Shown here one piece after another: positions 18,601 through 26,617 of a DNA stretch of 64,000 bases; position 1 is the stretch's first letter, and each line of letters begins with the position of its first letter. A program made the position numbers and the translations under genes. This stretch comes from Salinibacter ruber DSM 13855 (GTDB lineage: Bacteria > Bacteroidota > Rhodothermia > Rhodothermales > Salinibacteraceae). Location of the stretch: the NCBI RefSeq assembly GCF_000013045.1, contig NC_007677.1, positions 2,356,001 through 2,420,000 on the forward strand, in the 5' to 3' direction. The notes beneath the pieces are model-generated. The model did not search any database and was not told the origin of the DNA. It saw nothing but the letters and a program-made list of their open reading frames with translations.

Positions 18601-19001
18601 TCGATCACCGCTCCGGACTGTCGCCCGACAACCTCCACCTCTTCCATCTGTGCCGTCTTCGGCTCGAGGGCAAAGTTGAGCTCTCGGGACTCGTCGAGCT
18701 GCAGCCGAATGCCTTCCCGCCGGATGGTCTGGTATCCCACGAACGACGCGGAAATGGTGTACGGCCCTCCGACCCGCATGCCCTGGATGTTGAACCTACC
18801 GTTCGTGTTCGTGGCGGTGCCGTACCGCGTGCCGGTCGGCTGGTGAACGGCAACGACGTTGACGCCCGGCAGCACATCTTCATTTTCATCCACGACGGTG
18901 CCCGTGATTGAGGCCGTCGTCCCCTGCCCCGCACTGTCCGCAACGGGCAGCAGGCAAAAGACGAGAACAGGCAAGAGCCAGCGCGTGACGATAGACTTCA
19001 T
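15666..19001 (-). CDS. Oar-like TonB-dependent outer-membrane receptor
   Basis: The product has 1111 residues from the ATG at 19001; an ATG at 19016 would add five. A signal peptide ends near ADSAGQG. It is followed by a carboxypeptidase-regulatory-like beta domain (GTVVDENEDVLPGVNVVAV, about 25-110) and a plug domain (about 120-250) with QINAITKSGSNEFEGSF. A long beta-barrel follows, ending in the aromatic KYTF signature of outer-membrane proteins. This layout matches Oar-type receptors, which import or export large substrates with TonB energy. No SusD homologue follows; instead two modular lipoproteins do. About 200 bp upstream and again about 90 bp upstream lie sequence boxes shared with the receptor gene at 20514-24029. 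Substrate unknown; nucleic-acid fragments are a guess from the neighbouring nuclease. Confidence 0.9.
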   Translation of the reverse strand: MKSIVTRWLLPVLVFCLLPVADSAGQGTTASITGTVVDENEDVLPGVNVVAVHQPTGTRYGTATNTNGRFNIQGMRVGGPYTISASFVGYQTIRREGIRLQLDESRELNFALEPKTAQMEEVEVVGRQSGAVIDKDRTGAATNVSTEQIEELPAIGRSLTNFTRLVPQAQGDGSIGGANSRYNNIQIDGATLDDVFGLGDAVPGSQAGAEPISLDAIEEFNINIAPYDVRSSGFTGGQINAITKSGSNEFEGSFRFQGGTEDFTGDLEGVGTGEFNQAFYVGTLGGPIIEDELFFFISGELKRESSPLDTRVGEDLEGTNVFRESRDTFTELRSIFQDTYGYNPGGISPLTQRQDDEKLLVKLDWNVNDNHRLTLRNNYVNATDDQGIDRSEGSFSFANRQYVFQSRQNSLTAQLNSSFDNDIFNEARFVYTRIRDERDVQDAAFPEIALDLGGGDEIGAGIGRFSQANRLDQDLFEFTNNLSYTVGDHTLTVGTSNKFYQFSNLFIQDFFGSYTFEEFVADGDTISATEALRRGQPSEYRFSYATEAAGTDRPEADFSAFQFGGYVQDEWQALENLQLTLGLRVDVPVLPDDPTFNPTAFEAFGRSTSNVASGNPLWSPRLGFNYDRAFLGSDLSTQIRGGIGIFSGDPPYVFISNQYSNTGADVNRIDATFDQESDFYGENAPENGRRFVPTNIGDNPTGQPLPRNAPFCQETPDSERCSELLAPVQTTEINLASDDFKYPQTFRLNLAVDQELPLGVVGTVEGLYSNTINDVTFRNINLEAPEPGGTSDGRYPIQGSKYGRPFYGTPGGDVNRVSERFTNAILLENTNDGYQYSLTGELQRNVRTGIGGSVAYTYTRATNVNNGSSSRAISNWQFNENKDINDPRVGTADYEIRHRILGTLNYTLTYGDRFGTTIGLIYEGRSGEPFSWIYDGNANGDTQSFNDLVYVPENESDIVLESDNWDLMNAFIEGDDALSDARGSVIERNTARAPWQNILDVQISQSIQTFNGQRIEFIAEVNNFLNLLNEDWGRIQNTSFNNVTAWAFEGYVRPDQVGTIENGRVITEDDVGKPRVSFEEETVRERLNGEQFFTSDIPSRWRARLSVKYTF

Positions 19002-19086
19002 GATGGAGCGTTCCATTTGTGAACCAGGCTTGATGGCGGTGCGACGCTTCCCGTAAGAACATTTGGCGGGAAGACGATCTTTTCAG

Positions 19087-19103
19087 GCCTTGTACACCAA
19101 AGG
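19087..19103 (-). promoter_or_regulatory. Receptor leader box B (copy 1)
   Basis: The plus-strand sequence GCCTTGTACACCAAAGG lies about 86 bp upstream of the receptor start at 19001. It matches GCCTTGCAGACCAAGG at 24119-24134, which lies 90 bp before the second receptor. In both leaders this box sits 111-112 bp from box A. The role, whether operator or RNA structure, is unknown. Confidence 0.45.
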
Positions 19104-19197
19104 CCCCCTGTTGACATTCTCAGGGTACGAGACGCTTCCCCGATTTTCCAGCGCCAATTGTTAAGAACTCATGCCCTGCCTCTTCTTTGCTTAGGGC

Positions 19198-19217
19198 TAA
19201 TGGTTTGGTAATATGGT
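19198..19217 (-). promoter_or_regulatory. Receptor leader box A (copy 1)
   Basis: Read leftwards this is ACCATATTACCAAACCATTA, about 197 bp before the receptor ATG. The core ATTAC(C/G)AAACCATTA is repeated upstream of the second receptor at 24231-24248 at nearly the same distance. In both it is followed by a C-rich then A-rich stretch. It may be a promoter or activator site; no transcription start can be proved from sequence. The rest of the 19017-19369 gap shows no gene. Confidence 0.45.
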
Positions 19218-19369
19218 GCCTGATTTCCAACAAAACAAGGCTCAAGCCGAGAGGTGGTTTGGAAAAGACGTGTGTCGGCAGGCGTTTGTAGGACGACCAC
19301 TTCGGAGGTCCTTCAGGGCCCGGCTCCATGGTGATCCCTTCTTCCCACAGGGGACAGCCCTTCCCATAG

Positions 19370-20389
19370 CTAGCGCCGGCCGTTGGATCGAGCCTTCGTC
19401 TTGAGCGAGAGGGTCCAGACGTTCCGCTGCTCGTTGGCAATGCGGAGCGTGTGGGGATCGTCCCAGGTCACCGCCTCGGCCTGTTGGGATTGGTCGGCGG
19501 GCAGGGCAATGCGCCGGGGTTTGGTCGAGAGCCAGTGCGTCTCGTCGTCAGGGCGCAGCCCAGGACTACTCCCTCGCTTCCGCTCGGGGCGCGGAAAGAG
19601 CCAGACCGACGCGTAGCCCAGCACGGCGAGCCGGTCCCCACTCGGGCTGAGGGCGGCGGCCGTGGGCGGCGGAATCGTGTCGTGGCGGTCCACAAGCGTC
19701 AAGGTGTTCACCCGGTGCGTGTGCTCGGTGTCCAGCCGGTACAGCTTGGTTCCGGGCTGGGATACGTTAATCTGTTGCCCCTTTCGGTGCTTGGTCAACA
19801 CGTACAGTGTGCCGTTGTCCACGAACAGGCTTTCCGCGTCAAAGTCCCACTCTCGGGCCGGAACGGTCTCCTGATCCGGGTACTGGATGGGTAGGTGCTT
19901 GACCGGTCGAGTCCGGCGGTCGTACTGGAAGGGCTCTCGGATGACATAGATGCCCAGGTCGCGCCGGGCGTTGCCGTTGTTGCCAATGTCCCCCAGGTAC
20001 AGCGTACTGTCCTCCACCGCGATGTCCTCGTAGTCGATGTGGGCGGCCGCCCCGAGCTGGACGCCCGGCCACGGTGGATTGGCGCTGCTGTCGGCCTCGG
20101 CGCCCGCCGCGTAGTCGCCGGCGTGCCAGGGGGCCACGTGTACCGCCCCGGTGCTGTCGATGGCGAAGAGGCGGGGGCGATCCCCGCTGTCGTTGTGCAC
20201 CCACCACACGTTCTCCTGCCACCGGCTCCGGACGATGCCGCTCGTCTCATCGATCAGGGTATGGGCCACACGGCCGGTACGATTCAGGACGGTGCTGTCG
20301 GGAGACTGGGCGTCTCCCGGACGCGGAAGGCCCACAGTCAGCAGAATCAGTGCAGAAGCAAGACAAGAAAGTCGGTGGGGTCTGGTCAT
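19370..20389 (-). CDS. Secreted propeller-like protein of unknown function
   Basis: The ATG at 20389 gives 339 residues with a signal peptide ending GLPRPGDAQS; the frame runs 105 codons further upstream without protein-like character. The mature part has repeated short beta motifs: WWVHNDSGDRPRLFAID, IDYEDIAVEDSTLYLGDIGN, ESLFVDNGTLYVLTKHR and LSPSGDRLAVLGYASVWLF. This is suggestive of a beta-propeller. The conserved DSGD and YEDIA-D motifs resemble secreted metal-binding propellers of the phytase or esterase-like kind, but I cannot assign an activity. It lies 124 bp downstream of the second Oar-like receptor on the same strand with a strong terminator in between, so it may be transcribed separately. 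Confidence 0.75.
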   Translation of the reverse strand: MTRPHRLSCLASALILLTVGLPRPGDAQSPDSTVLNRTGRVAHTLIDETSGIVRSRWQENVWWVHNDSGDRPRLFAIDSTGAVHVAPWHAGDYAAGAEADSSANPPWPGVQLGAAAHIDYEDIAVEDSTLYLGDIGNNGNARRDLGIYVIREPFQYDRRTRPVKHLPIQYPDQETVPAREWDFDAESLFVDNGTLYVLTKHRKGQQINVSQPGTKLYRLDTEHTHRVNTLTLVDRHDTIPPPTAAALSPSGDRLAVLGYASVWLFPRPERKRGSSPGLRPDDETHWLSTKPRRIALPADQSQQAEAVTWDDPHTLRIANEQRNVWTLSLKTKARSNGRR

Positions 20390-20437
20390 TGCGACGTGTT
20401 TGCTGGAAGGTGTCGCGATGCCATTCGAGTAGGCACT

Positions 20438-20478
20438 CCAAAACACGAAACGGGTGGCCGTCTTTCGACGACCACCCG
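20438..20478 (-). terminator. Rho-independent terminator of the second receptor gene
   Basis: The stem CGGGTGG/CCACCCG (20451-20457 with 20472-20478) is extended by CGTC/GACG around a four-base loop. Read leftwards it is followed by a T-rich tail (TTTCGTGTTTT). It begins about 35 bp after the stop codon of the receptor gene at 20514. This is the clearest terminator in the window. Confidence 0.7.
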
Positions 20479-20513
20479 TCTCGACACTATCGGCTTTCAA
20501 TCTTATCCCCAGG

Positions 20514-23500
20514 TTAGAACGTGTACTTGACACCGAGACGCACCTGGTAGAGCGTGCTGTACGTCTGAGTTCCCGATTGTACGTCGAACGATTCCTCCAA
20601 GTTCGTTTCGGGGTTCTCCGTTCCGAGGGCCGACTGGTACACTGGCGTCGGGTTACCGTCCCCGTCCTCGTCTGTGAAGCGAACAAAGTTGACCGGACTG
20701 ACAAGTCCAGCCTGCTGGTACCGATAGCCCCACTCGGTGCCGAAGATGTCTCCGAGCATGGAGGAGAAGTTGAAGACGTTGGCTGTGAGAGTAAGCTGCT
20801 GTTTACGGCCTACAAGTTCGCCAGAGAAGTTAAGGGCAAACTGCAGGTCCACGACACCTTCGAACGGGGTTCGATCCCCGTTGCGGGTGGCGTACTCGCC
20901 GCGATTCTCACTCAAGTAGTCAACGTTTTCAATGAAGCGGTCAAGATCCTGTGCCTGCTGCTGCGGCGTTCGGATGACATCGCCGTTGCCGTCTTTGATC
21001 GGAGCAAACTGGAGGTTGCTGGCGTCCTCTGGAATGTAGAAGAGCGGCGGGCCACCTTCGTCTCCGATCATGGTTTCTGCTGCGCCTCCACCAATCGTGT
21101 AAGAGAAAGGCCGACCCGACTGCCCGTTGTAGAAGAGCGACAGGTTTGTGGAGACGTTCTCCGTGAGTTCCTGACGGTACCCCAGCGACAACTGGATCCT
21201 GTGTCCGAGAGAGAAAGGAGAACGACCAAGAGTCAGGTTGTTCGTGGTGCTCGCATGAGGATTGTCACCCCAGTTCGAACCCACCGTGTCGCCAAACTGG
21301 TTGAGGCCTCTCGAATCTCCGTAGGTATAGGACACTTGCCCGCGGACAGTACCACCTTCCCACACAGGAGTGGGTGCCTTGCGCAACCGGCCTGTGACCG
21401 TGTAGCTGTACCCTTTGTCGGTGTTATCCAGCAGATAGACATCACCATAACGGGGATCAACACCAATATCTGTGTTGGGGTCCCGCGGCTGTGTGTAAAT
21501 CGGACGGTCGTCGTTTGTCTGGCCAGCGTCAAGGTTCGCGTTCGGCTGTTTCAAGTTCACGTTCTTCACGATCACATCATTGAGTTTGCTGGAATACTGG
21601 CCTTCCAGTGTGCCCGTGAACCCGAACGGTAACTCATGATCGATCCCCAGAGTGGTGCGCAGCACACGGGGGTACGTGAAGTCGTTCCGGAAAAGGGTTA
21701 GGTTACCAGTCGGCGTGAGTTCATCTACCGAAGACGGTGGTGTCGCACCAAATGCCCCTCCTCCAAAGATTCCCGCGTCGTCGAACTGCGTCAATCCGTT
21801 CTGTGGACGGCGAAGCGGAACCGGACCCGCGAAGCTACCTCCCGCGGCGACAGCTGCACTCTGACCGTTGTTCGTGAATGCATTTCCCGGCCACAGCTGA
21901 GGAAGACGGCTGGTGAAGACCCCTGTACCGCCACGAACCTGCGTGTTTCGCTCCTCGGTGAACGAGTAATTAAAGCCGAATCGGGGCGACCAGAACACCT
22001 GCCAGTCTGGCATCTCGCCCGCCGTTGCACCATTCAAGTCGTAACCAGCATCGCTGACGGCTGGAAGGAGCTCGGCGTTGGCACTGGGATGAGCACCTGG
22101 GTCATCCAGAATCTTCGGGAGGTCGGCTCGAAGGCCGAAGGTGAGATTCAAACCTTCAATCGGCTCCCACTTATCTTGCACGAAAAACCCAAGCTTTACT
22201 GACTGGAATTCAGCTCGTAGTGCCGTGTTGTCGTTCGCGATGTAGTTGAACGGCGTATCTGGGTCATTGTCGACGAGCGAATACTGATGGAGATAGAAGT
22301 CTGTCTGCGTCGACGGATCCGGATACTGTGCCTGGCAGATGGGACCGGGTTCCTGAATGCCGAACTGTCCCTGCTTCTGCTCCGCATAGTGGCACACCGT
22401 CTCCGCGAAGTCGGATACGTTAGCAAAATCATACGACCCAGGTCCGAAGATCGCGAACCGATTGTCAATGTCGTACAGTTCGTTGTGTGTTCCCACCGTC
22501 AGCGTATGGTCACCGATGAAGATATCGGTTTCATTTGTGAAGGTGAAAACATTTTGCTCTAAGAAGTTCGGATAGGAGAACGGTTCGGAGCCGAGACTGA
22601 TATCTCCTCCGCCATCGGTGATACTGATGCTCGGGAACGGCTCTCCGTCTACACCACGATCATCTTCGACGTTCTGGAAGGTCGCAGTGGTTTTCGTAGC
22701 GACGTTACCGCCAAAGGTCCCGTTCCACCGCAGCATGGCGTTATGCTGTGTGCTCGGGAATACCTCCGAATTGTTCTGAAAGTTGATTCCACTTCGAGTG
22801 CTCTGAAAACGATCTTTGTTGAAGTTATCGTTGTACCAGTACCGGGCCGTTAACTTGTGATTACTATTGAGGTTGAAGTCAAGTCGGCCCAGGAATTTGT
22901 CAGCATCCAGGATATCGGACTTGCTTCCCGGCGTACCTGGGTCGTACCCGGTATTCCGCTCCATGAAGTCCCTGATTTCAAAGACGCTGTCAAGTGTGTT
23001 GTTATCGGGGTTCCCGCCCCGAAGCGGCGTATTTCCTTCGTATCCCTGCTGGAGCGGCTTGCCTTCGTTCTCGCGCCGGATATCAGTGTTGACGAAGAAG
23101 AACAGGCGATCCTTAATGATCGGTCCCCCCAGCGAGAAGACGTAGCGGTCGGACGATGTGGAAGAAGGAATGCCATCCACAAGTGTCTCTCCTTCGACAT
23201 TCAGTTCTCCCTGTGTCAGGTTGGCACCCCGGCGATAGTACTCAAACGAACCATCGAACTGATTCGTCCCGCTTTTTGTGGTGAAGTTGATGGCCCCTCC
23301 CACGAATCCAGACTTTGTCACCTCATAGGGCGAGACTTCAACCGACATCGCCTCCACTGCACTGAGGCTGATGGGCGACGCCCCGCTCTGTCCGCCCGGA
23401 GTACCTTGCGCGGAGAGTCCATAAACGTCGTTGGTAACAGCGCCGTCGACGTAAATTGAGTTGAATCGGTTCCACTGTCCAGCGATTGAGATGGCCGGAC

Positions 23501-24029
23501 CATCGTCGTTGGAGTTCACGACGTACGACTGTGGTGTCAGCCGTGCCACGTCCGCGATGCTACGGCTCATCGTGGGCTGTTCCTCTAGCTCTGCCGAACT
23601 AACGTTCGTGACGAGTCCATCGCGTTCCGACGACAGTATGCCGGTCGTGTTCGCGACAACTTCTACCTCATCCATCTCGGCAGTGCTCTCCTGAAGCGCG
23701 AAGTCAAGACTCAGCGTCTGGCCTAAATCCAGCGTCACCCCTTCTTCCCGTTTCGACTGATACCCGACGAACGATACGGTAATACGGTAGGGCCCACCTG
23801 GACGCATGTTGGAGAGAGCGTATCGGCCGTTTGCATTGGCTGAGGCCCCATATTGCGTTCCTGACGGTACGTGTACCGCCAGCACATTAGCACCTGGGAG
23901 GGACTGTCCGTCTGCGTCAGTCACCTGTCCTCGGATAGTCGCGGTCGTAGCCCCCTGGCCAAACGTCGCAGATGGCCAGAAGAGTAGTCCAAGAACGAGT
24001 ACGAGTGGTATTGTAACCCAACGTTTCAT
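20514..24029 (-). CDS. Oar-like TonB-dependent outer-membrane receptor, lower G+C
   Basis: The ATG at 24029 gives 1171 residues starting with a signal peptide (to about ATFGQG). A carboxypeptidase-regulatory-like domain (IRGQVTDADGQSLPGANVLA, 25-105), a plug (about 115-250, with GGAINFTTKSGTNQFDGSF) and a beta-barrel ending VRLGVKYTF follow. It is a diverged paralogue of the receptor at 15666-19001 with the same N-terminal domain order. Codon third positions and local composition are visibly less GC-rich than in the rest of the window. That may mean a different age of acquisition or relaxed codon selection. The leader shares two boxes with the other receptor. No lipoprotein gene follows directly; a secreted propeller-like gene does. 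Substrate unknown. Confidence 0.9.
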   Translation of the reverse strand: MKRWVTIPLVLVLGLLFWPSATFGQGATTATIRGQVTDADGQSLPGANVLAVHVPSGTQYGASANANGRYALSNMRPGGPYRITVSFVGYQSKREEGVTLDLGQTLSLDFALQESTAEMDEVEVVANTTGILSSERDGLVTNVSSAELEEQPTMSRSIADVARLTPQSYVVNSNDDGPAISIAGQWNRFNSIYVDGAVTNDVYGLSAQGTPGGQSGASPISLSAVEAMSVEVSPYEVTKSGFVGGAINFTTKSGTNQFDGSFEYYRRGANLTQGELNVEGETLVDGIPSSTSSDRYVFSLGGPIIKDRLFFFVNTDIRRENEGKPLQQGYEGNTPLRGGNPDNNTLDSVFEIRDFMERNTGYDPGTPGSKSDILDADKFLGRLDFNLNSNHKLTARYWYNDNFNKDRFQSTRSGINFQNNSEVFPSTQHNAMLRWNGTFGGNVATKTTATFQNVEDDRGVDGEPFPSISITDGGGDISLGSEPFSYPNFLEQNVFTFTNETDIFIGDHTLTVGTHNELYDIDNRFAIFGPGSYDFANVSDFAETVCHYAEQKQGQFGIQEPGPICQAQYPDPSTQTDFYLHQYSLVDNDPDTPFNYIANDNTALRAEFQSVKLGFFVQDKWEPIEGLNLTFGLRADLPKILDDPGAHPSANAELLPAVSDAGYDLNGATAGEMPDWQVFWSPRFGFNYSFTEERNTQVRGGTGVFTSRLPQLWPGNAFTNNGQSAAVAAGGSFAGPVPLRRPQNGLTQFDDAGIFGGGAFGATPPSSVDELTPTGNLTLFRNDFTYPRVLRTTLGIDHELPFGFTGTLEGQYSSKLNDVIVKNVNLKQPNANLDAGQTNDDRPIYTQPRDPNTDIGVDPRYGDVYLLDNTDKGYSYTVTGRLRKAPTPVWEGGTVRGQVSYTYGDSRGLNQFGDTVGSNWGDNPHASTTNNLTLGRSPFSLGHRIQLSLGYRQELTENVSTNLSLFYNGQSGRPFSYTIGGGAAETMIGDEGGPPLFYIPEDASNLQFAPIKDGNGDVIRTPQQQAQDLDRFIENVDYLSENRGEYATRNGDRTPFEGVVDLQFALNFSGELVGRKQQLTLTANVFNFSSMLGDIFGTEWGYRYQQAGLVSPVNFVRFTDEDGDGNPTPVYQSALGTENPETNLEESFDVQSGTQTYSTLYQVRLGVKYTF

Positions 24030-24118
24030 GATGGACGAAGGGGTTGTTAGAGCAAATGCGAATAGAAAGAGTGCCAACACTAAAGTCCACGGCGGCCATT
24101 TTTCGGACCGCTCAATGT

Positions 24119-24134
24119 GCCTTGCAGACCAAGG
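24119..24134 (-). promoter_or_regulatory. Receptor leader box B (copy 2)
   Basis: The plus-strand sequence GCCTTGCAGACCAAGG lies 90 bp upstream of the receptor ATG at 24029. It is the counterpart of the box at 19087-19103 and keeps the 111-112 bp spacing to box A. Function unknown. Confidence 0.45.
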
Positions 24135-24230
24135 TTTGGTTAGACACTAATCGGACGATACGAACCATCTCCTGCTTTTGCTACCCTTCTTTTTTAAGAT
24201 ATCGTGCCTCGCACGTCTTTAATGTTGGGA

Positions 24231-24248
24231 TAATGGTTTCGTAATGGT
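24231..24248 (-). promoter_or_regulatory. Receptor leader box A (copy 2)
   Basis: Read leftwards this is ACCATTACGAAACCATTA, a direct repeat of ACCATTA with an 11-bp period, about 202 bp before the receptor start. It is shared with the leader of the other receptor (19198-19217). The remaining gap 24249-24434 up to the next gene shows no reading frame that I can support. Confidence 0.45.
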
Positions 24249-24434
24249 CGGCTACGCCTTGATACAAGTTTTTCAAGATCCGCGCCGGCTCGACGAGACG
24301 TGCGACGACGTTACCGCACCGCTCAGGGCACCGCCCTGGCGCGTTGGGGACCCCGCCAGTCCTGTTTCTGAGAACGACCGGCGTGAACGCGACTGACAGC
24401 CGGTCTACGGTGCGCGATGCGCTCCAGCGGTGCC

Positions 24435-25127
24435 CTAGAGCGCCCCCGGCACCAGCAGCGTCGCCACGAGGCCCGAGAGGACCACGCCGTCGAACGTGCC
24501 CGCCCCGCCGATGCTGGCCATGCCGGTGCCGAGCTGGGCGATATCGTCGAGGTGCAGCAGGTCGGCCCCGATGAGCGGCCCGAGCACGCCGGCCGCAAAG
24601 GCGATCGGCGGCGCCCATTCGGGGGCCAGCACCAGCCCCGAGAGCGCCGCCGCGAGGGCCGGGATCAGGGGCTGCATGGCGATGCCCCGCCGGGGCACCG
24701 GCGTGGCGAAGGAGTAGCAGAGGCCGACGTTGAGCCCCAACGCAATCCCCAATGCCCCGAGGGCGGCGGGGGCCTCCAGGGCCATGCGCGCAACCTGGTA
24801 CCCGGCGAGGACAGTGGGAATGAGGCAGCCCCCTACGTTGACCGCAACCACCGTGTAGGCCCGATGCCGCACGGGCCGCCCCAGAAGACGGTGGAGCCCG
24901 AGGAGCCGGGTCGGCCGGTACTCGACGCGTTCGGTCTGCTGAACCCGCGCCACCGGAATGTTGATCGCCCCGCCGACGAAAATGCCGACGGCCACCCCCA
25001 GCGCGCTCAGGGGCCCGAGCCCCAGCTTCGTGAGGGCGGTGAGGAAGGCGTTGGCCAGCACGAACGGGAGCGCCAGCACCAGGCCGAACATCAGAAGCGA
25101 AAGGCACCCCGTCGGAGCCGTGCGCAT
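24435..25127 (-). CDS. DUF1614-type integral membrane protein
   Basis: The 230-residue hydrophobic protein has about seven membrane segments, for example LSLLMFGLVLALPFVLANAF and LGVAVGIFVGGAINIPVA. It ends with the conserved block GMASIGGAGTFDGVVLSGL that marks the DUF1614 family. No transporter or enzyme function has been established for that family as far as I know. A polar stretch around residues 60-85 separates the first two helices from the rest. It lies 14 bp downstream of the lipoprotein gene at 25142-25939 on the same strand, and the two are probably co-transcribed. No catalytic residues stand out. Confidence 0.8.
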   Translation of the reverse strand: MRTAPTGCLSLLMFGLVLALPFVLANAFLTALTKLGLGPLSALGVAVGIFVGGAINIPVARVQQTERVEYRPTRLLGLHRLLGRPVRHRAYTVVAVNVGGCLIPTVLAGYQVARMALEAPAALGALGIALGLNVGLCYSFATPVPRRGIAMQPLIPALAAALSGLVLAPEWAPPIAFAAGVLGPLIGADLLHLDDIAQLGTGMASIGGAGTFDGVVLSGLVATLLVPGAL

Positions 25128-25141
25128 GTGGGTCGGGCAGT

Positions 25142-25939
25142 TCAGTTCAACAATTCGACCGGACCGTGCTCCCCCTTGTCAGAGCGGACCTGCACGCTGT
25201 CGACCTCAATCTCCGACACCTGTTCCAGAGCATCTTTTTCCAAGAGATCCGGGTACTGGGCCATCTGGTCTGCGGCCAGCGTGTCGGCCGTGTAGTTGTG
25301 GTAGTCCGCGACGCGGACGCCGGTGCGGCGACGCACGTCATAGGCCGCCCGAAACCGGGTGCCGGCCTCCTCGTCGGGCCCCTGCCCGTAGGCGTAGGCC
25401 AGGTAGTCCATCGCGTAGGTGTCCGTGCGAAACCAGTACACGAACACATCCTGCCAGTCGGCCCCGCCGCCCTCCTGCCGGAAGGTCACTTCCACGCGGT
25501 GGTACGGCACGCCGTCGATCGTGTCGCGGCCGCTGTAGGACGGCTGCACAGCCGGGTCGCCGAGGGGCGCGGGCAGCAGGGTGAAATACGCCACCGAGTT
25601 GACGGTCGTCTCCACCGCACTCTGCTCGGACGGCGAGAGCGTGACCGTGTCCCCCTCGACCGCCCGGTAGGGCCCGTCGTTCGTGAGGCCCTCCACGACG
25701 GGGCGCCCCAGCGGGTCGGCGTAGGCGCGCCGGTAGTGAAAGGCGCCCCCGTCCTGCCGGAGGCGGTACGCGTCGCCCCGGAAATCGAACGTCACCAGGG
25801 CCCGGTCGAGCACCGGGGCGCCGTGGGCGGCCCGGGCGCTGTCGATCACGGCCTCGGCGGACGGCGACGGGGCCGGGGCCCCGCAGGCCCCGAGGAGAAG
25901 CATGAGGGCCGCAGTGGGCAAAAGAGCAAGATGGCGCAT
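25142..25939 (-). CDS. Lipoprotein of a DUF6503-like family
   Basis: The 265-residue product has a lipoprotein signal with lipobox LLGAC and a short Pro/Ser linker. Its body opens with an AEAVIDSARAAHG helix followed by a beta-rich domain (LVTFDFRGDAYRLRQD, FHYRRAYADPLGR, YHRVEVTFRQEGG, VYWFRTDTYAMDYLAYAYG). The pattern of a small helix followed by a LolA/outer-membrane-lipoprotein-like open barrel is typical of a group of Bacteroidota lipoproteins. I believe these correspond to DUF6503, with moderate certainty. They may bind a hydrophobic ligand. It overlaps no neighbour and precedes the DUF1614 gene by 14 bp. Confidence 0.65.
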   Translation of the reverse strand: MRHLALLPTAALMLLLGACGAPAPSPSAEAVIDSARAAHGAPVLDRALVTFDFRGDAYRLRQDGGAFHYRRAYADPLGRPVVEGLTNDGPYRAVEGDTVTLSPSEQSAVETTVNSVAYFTLLPAPLGDPAVQPSYSGRDTIDGVPYHRVEVTFRQEGGGADWQDVFVYWFRTDTYAMDYLAYAYGQGPDEEAGTRFRAAYDVRRRTGVRVADYHNYTADTLAADQMAQYPDLLEKDALEQVSEIEVDSVQVRSDKGEHGPVELLN

Positions 25940-26144
25940 GCGAGACAGGGGGAGCGTGCAGTCGGAGGGCAGTGGGCGGCATGTCTAATCGTCCATGGGG
26001 AGTGGAGTTGCACCGGGACGGTCGGGGGACGTACGGCCGTCTCCGTTCCGTCTCGCCTCGAACCGCGCACCGGGGCGGTGCGTAGGGAAGACCTTGCCGA
26101 GTTGAGTACGGCCCTGAGACGCCTCCTGCATCACGTTCCTCCCC

Positions 26145-26576
26145 ATGCCCCTACCGAACGCGCTGCCGGTCCGGGTGCTGACCGTCCTGGCCGGGGTGTG
26201 GATGAGCGGAATGGTTCTTGGCGCCTGCTCGGGCCCGGGGTCCACCGGCCGGTCGTCTGAGGGGGAGCCGGGCACCCGCATCTACCACGTGCAGCTTCGG
26301 CTCACGGAGGACAAGGGCCGGGCGACCGAGGCCCTCGGGCGGGCCAGCCGGTGGTGGCGCGAGCGCCCCCCGGCGGAGCGGCCCCCGCTCGTTCAGGGGA
26401 CATCGTCCTCCGGAAGGCCCGTCACCATCACGTGGAAGGCGCCCCTCTACCGCGTGCGGCTCGGCCCCTTCGCCACCGAGACGCAGGCCGAGGCCGTGCT
26501 CGACGCCGCCCGCCCGGCGTTCCCGGAGGCCTTCGTCGCCCCCAACCGCGCGGCGGCGCCGGCCCAGAAGCGCTGA
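26145..26576 (+). CDS. Small SPOR-like lipoprotein
   Basis: The 143-residue product has a signal peptide with lipobox VLGAC. It then has a compact domain containing RIYHVQLRLTEDKGRATEAL and the typical SPOR ending LYRVRLGPFATETQAEAVLD. SPOR domains bind denuded peptidoglycan glycan strands, so this protein probably sits in the inner leaflet of the outer membrane contacting the wall. An insertion separates the first strand-helix from the YRVRLGPF strand (about residues 65-100). It is followed 41 bp later by a nitrilase-family gene on the same strand. Function in division or envelope maintenance is inference. Confidence 0.7.
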   Translation: MPLPNALPVRVLTVLAGVWMSGMVLGACSGPGSTGRSSEGEPGTRIYHVQLRLTEDKGRATEALGRASRWWRERPPAERPPLVQGTSSSGRPVTITWKAPLYRVRLGPFATETQAEAVLDAARPAFPEAFVAPNRAAAPAQKR

Positions 26577-26617
26577 CCCCACCCTCGCGTTCTCTGTGTT
26601 ATCCATCGCCCACGACC

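Noticed and set aside
20860-20890. tRNA-like GGTTCGATCCCC string
   Set aside because: It lies inside the receptor coding sequence and no acceptor stem or anticodon arm can be formed around it.
24181-25107. Long Arg/Gly/Ala-rich minus-strand frame overlapping the DUF1614 gene
   Set aside because: The other minus-strand frame encodes a coherent membrane protein with a family signature; this one is low-complexity shadow sequence.
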